From: Lentzea californiensis
GTDB lineage: Bacteria; Actinomycetota; Actinomycetes; Mycobacteriales; Pseudonocardiaceae
Length of the DNA: 64,000 nt
Reading direction: 5' to 3'
Assembly: GCF_024648825.1 (NCBI RefSeq)
Contig: NZ_JANBBE010000017.1
Location: forward strand, 86,011 to 150,010
The position numbers and the translations under genes were made by a program. Of the stretch, positions 59,751-64,000 are shown piece after piece (positions within the stretch are counted from its first letter, which is position 1; each line of letters starts with the position of its first letter). The notes under the pieces are model-generated. The model ran no database searches. It worked only from the letters and a program-made list of their open reading frames with translations, and was not told where the DNA came from.

Positions 59751-60181
59751 GGCCGGGGCGCCCTGAGGTGCTTGCGCGCCTCCAGTTCGCCGGGCTCCAC
59801 GACGGTCAGCATCGGCTGGCCGGGCGCGCAGAACATCGTGACGACGAAGGCGGATTCCTCGTCCGTCAGGTGGTTGCCGTCCTGGTAGTGGATGACGTCG
59901 CCACCCGGCTCCCAGAAGGTCCCGCCCGCGCGGACGACCCGCTCCGGCTCGCCTTCCAGTTCGAACGTGATGGCGCCCTTGACGACGTAGCCGTACGCGG
60001 GCCCGGAATGCCGGTGCGGCGGCGCGCCGGGGCTGGACGGAGGCAGCGTCACGAGGATCGTCATGGCCTCGGCGCCGTCCGGGATCCGCGGCGCGCCCGG
60101 CACGGTGCCGATGACGTCGATCTTCGGCGGAGGGCCGCTCTTGTCGGGATTGTCGAGGTGGTGGGTGTGGTCGTGGCTCAT
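59747..60181 (-). CDS. Cupin-domain protein
   Basis: 144 residues from the ATG at 60181. The N-terminus is His-rich (MSHDHTHHLDN). Cupin motif 1 is PHRHSGPAYGYVVKGAITFE and motif 2 GGDVIHYQDGN, so the usual metal site is probably present. Likely a small-molecule-binding or quercetinase-like protein; function not assignable. Divergent from the 253-residue gene that follows. Confidence 0.85.
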   Translation of the reverse strand: MSHDHTHHLDNPDKSGPPPKIDVIGTVPGAPRIPDGAEAMTILVTLPPSSPGAPPHRHSGPAYGYVVKGAITFELEGEPERVVRAGGTFWEPGGDVIHYQDGNHLTDEESAFVVTMFCAPGQPMLTVVEPGELEARKHLRAPRP

Positions 60182-60247
60182 GTCAGAAAAGACCACACAG
60201 CCCGCCGATCTGTGACAGCGTCGGGACTCCCGCCGAGAGGAAGACCG

Positions 60248-61009
60248 TTGTCCGAGGAGATCGCGGGCTGGGAGCTGTTCCGCCACGGCCGCGAGGAGAC
60301 CTACCGCAAACGCTTGGCCAACGGCATCACCGTCCGCGCCCGCTGGGACGGGACCGGCACGGTCGAGGCGTACGCAGAGCCCGCCGGCATCGGACGCACG
60401 CTCACCAGCAGTCGCAAGGAGTTCCGCGACAAGGAGGCGTTCTTCACCGCCGCGCGGCTCGTCGTCGACATGGCCGCGAACCTGCCGTCGTTCCGCGCGG
60501 GAGCCGAGACGCACGCGGACCACGTGCTGACCGGCGAGGTGGCCGGGTCCGTCGCGGCGATGCCGGGATCGGGCGGACTACCGGAGGCCGAACTGACCTT
60601 CACGCTCACCGACGGGCGTGCGGTCACGCTGATCCTCACCGAGGACCAGTCGAACGACCTCACGTCGAGCATCCACTCGCTCAGCAAGCACGTCTGGTCC
60701 GAGCAGCACGAGGAAGAGCCCGCGCCGGAGATCGAGGCCGAGGTGCCGGACGTCAGCGAGATCGACGCCGGACCGGACAGCGCGCACGAGCTGATGACGG
60801 TGCTGGAGCAGCGGTTCGGCGTCACGCGGGACTTCCTGCTTGCCCACGTCGACTTCTCCGCCGTGGTCGTCGTCGGCGAACCGGCGGTCAGCACGCTGCT
60901 GGAGCGCGCGGACGACCTCGCCGAGGCCATCGCGCCGAGGTGGTTCCCCGGCGCGACCGAACGGCCCGGCGAGATCTGGGTGGTGCTGTACCGCGACTCG
61001 ACGCGCTGA
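60248..61009 (+). CDS. Conserved actinobacterial protein, unknown function
   Basis: 253 residues from a TTG at 60248 with GAGAGGAAG upstream. No signal peptide and no membrane helix. The N-terminal part has alternating strands (TYRKRLANGITVRARWDG, ELTFTLTDGRAVTLIL), followed by an acidic linker (EEEPAPEIEAEVPDVSEID) and a C-terminal helical part. I do not recognise a family. Confidence 0.75.
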   Translation: MSEEIAGWELFRHGREETYRKRLANGITVRARWDGTGTVEAYAEPAGIGRTLTSSRKEFRDKEAFFTAARLVVDMAANLPSFRAGAETHADHVLTGEVAGSVAAMPGSGGLPEAELTFTLTDGRAVTLILTEDQSNDLTSSIHSLSKHVWSEQHEEEPAPEIEAEVPDVSEIDAGPDSAHELMTVLEQRFGVTRDFLLAHVDFSAVVVVGEPAVSTLLERADDLAEAIAPRWFPGATERPGEIWVVLYRDSTR

Positions 61010-61022
61010 CCCAGGCTCGTGC

Positions 61023-61601
61023 TCAGCAGCGCCTGGTCCGCACGACGCCCCGGCTCGACTCCACGTTCACGAAGCTGAGCCGGTCGGGGTCCGCGGCACC
61101 GAGCGTGACGCGGACCTCGGCGTTGATGTTGATGTTGCGCTTCTCGCCGCACGGCACCCACTGGATCTCGGTCGCGTCCAGGCGGTAGCGGGTCTCCCAG
61201 TCGCCGCTGAACGGCCCGGTGAACAGCCGGGTCACCGTCGCGGTGGGCGAGGTGCCCTGCAGGTAGGTGCTGACCCGGCTCAGCCCGGTGGCGCCGTCCT
61301 GCAGGTGCGCGTAGCCCTCGTAGGTGGTCCGCGCCAGGCCGTAGGTGAAGCCCTCCGGCGCGTTCACCCGCAGGTTGACCTGGCAGTTCTTGCGCTGGTC
61401 GAGCGGGGACGAGCCGCCGCCGGCCCGGGCCAGGAACGTGTGGTAGCCGATCGTGAACGCTCTGTCGTCCGTCTGGACGTCGGCGTCACCGGCTGGGCAG
61501 CCCGAACCGTTGACGGTGACGACCTCGAGGAACGGCGCCGGCTGCCCGGCCGGTGCCAGAGCGGACAGGGCGATGAGTGTGGCCGCTGCCGTGGTGAGCA
61601 T
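61023..61601 (-). CDS. Secreted DUF4360-family protein
   Basis: 192 residues with a signal peptide (LTTAAATLIALSALAPAG) and GGAGAGG upstream of the ATG. The DUF4360 pattern is visible: EVVTVNGSGCPAGDADVQT, IGYHTFLARAG, KNCQVNLRVNAPEGFTYG, YEGYAHLQDG. Four Cys probably make two disulfides (GCP/KNC and PCG/C-terminal Cys). Family function is unknown; members are common exported proteins of actinomycetes and fungi. Confidence 0.85.
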   Translation of the reverse strand: MLTTAAATLIALSALAPAGQPAPFLEVVTVNGSGCPAGDADVQTDDRAFTIGYHTFLARAGGGSSPLDQRKNCQVNLRVNAPEGFTYGLARTTYEGYAHLQDGATGLSRVSTYLQGTSPTATVTRLFTGPFSGDWETRYRLDATEIQWVPCGEKRNININAEVRVTLGAADPDRLSFVNVESSRGVVRTRRC

Positions 61602-61676
61602 GGGGAACCTCTCCAGAGGAGTCGTGGCGGCGGCCTCAGACGGTAGCGGCGATGCGCCTGACGGTTCCCTGACGAT

Positions 61677-62501
61677 TCACGGCTTGAAGGGCAGCAGTTC
61701 CTCCTCGACACCGGTCCTGACCACCACGCACGTCGACTCCGGCACCTCCTGCCACGCCCCGACCAGATCGCCCAGCGGTTCGGACACGATCAGCCGTGAG
61801 TCGTCGGTGAGGTCGTGCAGTGCCGGGTTGTCCGGGTACTGGCGGCGCAGCGTCGACACGTCGGTGCTGTGGAACAACGACCGCGACTTGCCGCGGCTCG
61901 AGTACCGGAACGCCCAGGTCGTCGAGCCGTCCGTGACCGCGACCGTCATCTGGACCGGGTACTCCACGCCCGCCCGCCGCCCGACGTCCTCGACGAACTC
62001 GACCATGCGCGCCACCCCGGCCGGCGGGTCCTGCTCCAGCCCGAAGCTGACGGCGAGGTAGAACATGATCTCCGAGTCCGTGGACCCCTCGACCAGCGGG
62101 AACAGCACGGGGTCGATCGCCAGCATCAGCTCGCGCCGCACCAGCGGGAACTTCGCGATCAGCCCGTTGTGCATCCACAGCCAGCTCCCGTGCCGGAACG
62201 GGTGGCAGTTCGACCGCTGCACGGCCCCGCCGGTGGAGGCCCGCACGTGCGCGAACACCCGGTCGACGGTGATCTGCGCGGACAGTTCCCGCAGGTTGCG
62301 GTCGTTCCACGCCGGTTCGGTGCTCAGGAAGAGACCGGGCGTGCTCGTGCTGCCGTACCAGCCGATGCCGAACCCGTCGCCGTTCACCGCCGTCGCGCCC
62401 AGCCGGGCGTGCTTCGACTGCATGACGAGCGAGTTCTCCGGCGCGTAGAGCAACTCCTCCAGCAGGACCGGCGAACCGGAATACGCGAGCCACCTGCACA
62501 T
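61677..62501 (-). CDS. Class II glutamine amidotransferase (EgtC/YafJ-like)
   Basis: 274 residues; AGGAGG lies six bases before the ATG at 62501. After Met removal the N-terminal Cys2 (MCRWLAYSG) is the nucleophile; supporting motifs are NGDGFGIGWYG, FAHVRASTGGAVQRSNCHPF and WLWMHNGLI. It is close to EgtC, the gamma-glutamyl hydrolase of ergothioneine synthesis, but no other egt genes are adjacent, so a general amidotransferase is equally possible. Confidence 0.9.
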   Translation of the reverse strand: MCRWLAYSGSPVLLEELLYAPENSLVMQSKHARLGATAVNGDGFGIGWYGSTSTPGLFLSTEPAWNDRNLRELSAQITVDRVFAHVRASTGGAVQRSNCHPFRHGSWLWMHNGLIAKFPLVRRELMLAIDPVLFPLVEGSTDSEIMFYLAVSFGLEQDPPAGVARMVEFVEDVGRRAGVEYPVQMTVAVTDGSTTWAFRYSSRGKSRSLFHSTDVSTLRRQYPDNPALHDLTDDSRLIVSEPLGDLVGAWQEVPESTCVVVRTGVEEELLPFKP

Positions 62502-62588
62502 GTCGAACCTCCTGAACACCCAGCGCTACATGGGAACACGTAGCAGAGGGGAATGGGAGGTTTGCGGCGACGCGCCCCCTCGGGCAGC

Positions 62589-62984
62589 ATGGCGGGGGTG
62601 ACGGTCCCTCCCGGCTTACGGCCCCCGCCCTACGAACAGCCGCGCGGGAACTTCGAGACGATCGAGGTGTACGCGCCCGTCGCGCAGGTGCCGGTCCCGG
62701 CAGAGCCCGCCCCGGAGCCCGAGGACCGCTCCGACCTCGCCGTCATCGGCCCGATCGCCGCGCTCGTGCTCGCCCTGACGATCAGCACCCTGGTCCTCGA
62801 GCACCCGGCCGCCCGCGCCGTCGCCGCCGGTCTCGCCACCATCGGCCTGATCGTGGCCGTCGCGCTCATGCTGATGGGCAGGAAGCCCCAGCCCGGCCGG
62901 CACGTGGCCCGGCACGCCATCGACCCCGAGGCGACCGAGCGGATCGCTCCTCCCGGCTGGGGTGCGCCCGACCGGCGCCGCTGA
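62589..62984 (+). CDS. Two-helix membrane protein, unknown function
   Basis: 131 residues from the ATG at 62589 (a GTG at 62598 is also possible). A proline-rich cytoplasmic lead (PPGLRPPPYEQPRGNFETIE) is followed by two helices (LAVIGPIAALVLALTISTLV and AVAAGLATIGLIVAVALML) and a basic tail. No family recognised. Confidence 0.65.
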   Translation: MAGVTVPPGLRPPPYEQPRGNFETIEVYAPVAQVPVPAEPAPEPEDRSDLAVIGPIAALVLALTISTLVLEHPAARAVAAGLATIGLIVAVALMLMGRKPQPGRHVARHAIDPEATERIAPPGWGAPDRRR

Positions 62985-63009
62985 CGGGCGCCGATCGGTT
63001 CCCGAGAGC

Positions 63010-63180
63010 TCACTTCAGGGTCGCGAGACCGGCCTTCGCGTACTTCTCGTCCAGGTCACCGCTGGGCGCGCCGCCGACGCCGATGCCCGCGACGGACGTG
63101 CCGTCGACCGCCACCGGCACGCCGCCGCCCAGGAACAACGTGCCGGGGATGTCCCGCAGCGTCGCGCCCTGGCCCATGAC
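63010..63180 (-). pseudogene. C-terminal fragment of a GlcG/HbpS-type heme-binding-like protein
   Basis: The minus strand ending at 63010 reads MGQGATLRDIPGTLFLGGGV, then PVAVDGTSVAGIGVGGAPSG and DLDEKYAKAGLATLK, the C-terminal third of the GlcG/HbpS family. The remaining two thirds are missing: at about 63185 the sequence changes into a response regulator on the other strand. Confidence 0.7.
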
Positions 63181-63186
63181 TCGGCC

Positions 63187-63699
63187 GGCGAGGAGTCCCT
63201 GACCAAGGCGTCCGCTGTGGATGTCGTGCTGATGGATCTGCAGCTGGGCAAGGGGATCGACGGCGTGGAGGCCACCAGACGCATCCGCGCGATGGAGAAC
63301 GGTCCGCACGTCGTGATCCTGACGACGTACGACTCGGACGCCGACATCGTGCGCGCCGTCGAAGCAGGTGCGATCGGGTACCTGCTCAAGGACTGCGACC
63401 CCGAAGACCTGGCCGAGGCCGTGCGCACGGCCTCGACGGGCCAGACCGTGCTCTCCCCGGACATCGCGCAACGCCTGCTGGGCCAGGTCCGGGACCCCGC
63501 GCCGAAGGTCAGCAAGCGCGAGATCCAGATCCTCGAATGCCTCGCCCGCGGCCTCGCGAACAAGGAGATCGGGAAGGAGCTGTTCATCAGCCAGTCCACC
63601 GTGAAGACCCACCTGGTGCGGATCTTCATGAAGCTCGGCGTGGAGACCCGCACGGCGGCCGTGACGACCGCCGTCGAACGCAAGCTGATCCGGCTCTAG
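63187..63699 (+). pseudogene. NarL/FixJ response regulator lacking its N-terminus
   Basis: About 170 residues. Present: phospho-Asp in DVVLMDLQLGKGIDGVEATR, conserved Thr in HVVILTTYDSD, Lys in GYLLKDCDPEDLAEAV, and a complete LuxR HTH (SKREIQILECLARGLANKEI, SQSTVKTHLVRIFMKLGVET). Absent: the first beta strand and acidic pair (about 40 residues). The frame is open upstream, but only through sequence antisense to the GlcG fragment. A truncated product could exist but should not be phosphorylated normally. Family members of this type work with a histidine kinase, not seen here. Confidence 0.8.
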
Positions 63700-63760
63700 A
63701 TGAGTAAGTCCAAGGGGTAGGCGTCTAGAGACGCGAAGCGAGGGTGTCGATGTACGGGTT

Positions 63761-64000
63761 GTGACGACCGACATTGACACCCTCGCGACCGCACTTTACG
63801 TCAGAACCGACGACTTGCTCAGGGCGCAACCTCGATTAGCGCCGTGGCGGCCGAAGGTCGGCATCGTGCCCAGCCTGACCGATGCCGAACTGGTCACCCT
63901 CGCGGTGATGCAGGCACTGCTGGGCCACACCTCCGAAGCCCGCTGGCTGCGCTACGCCCACGCTCATCTGGGGCACCTGTTTCGGTACCTGCCTCAGCAG
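63761..64000 (+). mobile_element. IS982-family transposase, N-terminal part (runs off the window)
   Basis: A GTG at 63761 opens an 80-codon frame that is still open at the window end. The sequence (TDIDTLATALYVRTDDLLRA, WRPKVGIVPSLTDAELVTLA, HTSEARWLRYAHAHLGHLF) is that of actinobacterial IS982-type transposases. The insertion sequence's left end should lie in 63700-63760, where a GCGTCT-AG-AGACGC dyad (63721-63734) is visible; terminal repeats cannot be checked without the right end. Confidence 0.85.

Noticed and set aside
61677..62501. Naming the class II amidotransferase egtC
   Set aside because: No egtA, egtB, egtD or egtE genes are adjacent, so the specific ergothioneine assignment is not supported.
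1..64000. CRISPR arrays, tRNA or rRNA genes, riboswitches
   Set aside because: No regularly spaced direct repeats, no cloverleaf-type sequences with conserved GTTCRANNC arms, and no rRNA-like stretches were seen on reading; a covariance-model scan was not possible.

Overview
The window is high-GC actinomycete chromosome, most probably a member of the Pseudonocardiales (Lentzea/Saccharothrix-like). The evidence is GTG/TTG starts, chains of ATGA-coupled genes, a Cvn-type conservon, ferredoxin/P450 pairs and an FxSxx-type RiPP relative. The taxon is inferred from gene content, not computed. I saw no rRNA, tRNA or CRISPR array.

Layout. 1-2534: end of a four-gene conservon (histidine-kinase-like ATPase, roadblock, DUF742, GTPase), closed by a 22-bp-arm palindrome. 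2638-5158: two-gene operon of an ABBA-fold aromatic prenyltransferase and tryptophanase, the core of prenyl-indole pathways. 5532-22465: exopolysaccharide/surface-glycan locus, with a lysyl oxidase-family protein, an FAD oxidoreductase, GT2, the initiating phosphoglycosyltransferase, a GHL15-like protein and WecB. Its centre is ten minus-strand genes (three GT4, a flippase, GT87, a 49-aa membrane peptide, a Wzz-like protein, a polymerase/ligase, a CE4 deacetylase and an EamA transporter), every one overlapping the next. 22402-23538: small membrane protein and a Crp/Fnr regulator.

23870-33072 is the most interesting region. On the plus strand lies a three-gene VMAP-MoxR-vWA type system: a nucleotide-cyclase-like/VMAP protein, a MoxR AAA+ ATPase, and a 1444-aa vWA + STAND NTPase + TPR protein. 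It converges, with 6 bp between, on a minus-strand pair encoding an FxsA-like RiPP precursor and an HExxH peptide beta-hydroxylase-like protein. No radical SAM maturase is present in the window.

33349-40676: methionine aminopeptidase, four-EF-hand protein, tannase-family esterase, a Ser/Thr kinase gene broken by two compensating frameshifts, a 107-bp palindromic element, a cupin, and a ferredoxin/P450 pair divergent from a TetR regulator. 40724-48257: a sulfation module with CysQ, CysD and CysN-CysC (PAPS supply and PAP removal), then a DUF1214 protein, sulfotransferase, SDR and SRPBCC protein. A TetR regulator sits beside a 33-bp dyad; a half-copy of that dyad and a KstR-type box lie in front of the sulfotransferase operon. 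48244-50775 continues the sulfur theme (cysteine dioxygenase-like, YeiH-type exporter, LysR).

51502-64000 is mixed: secreted subtilase, Ag85-like esterase, P450, DeoR regulator, orphan TrpF, fumarate reductase-like flavoprotein, cupins, secreted DUF4360 protein, class II amidotransferase. The right end is decaying: a cupin pseudogene, GlcG/HbpS and response-regulator fragments abutting head to head, and the start of an IS982-family transposase running off the window.
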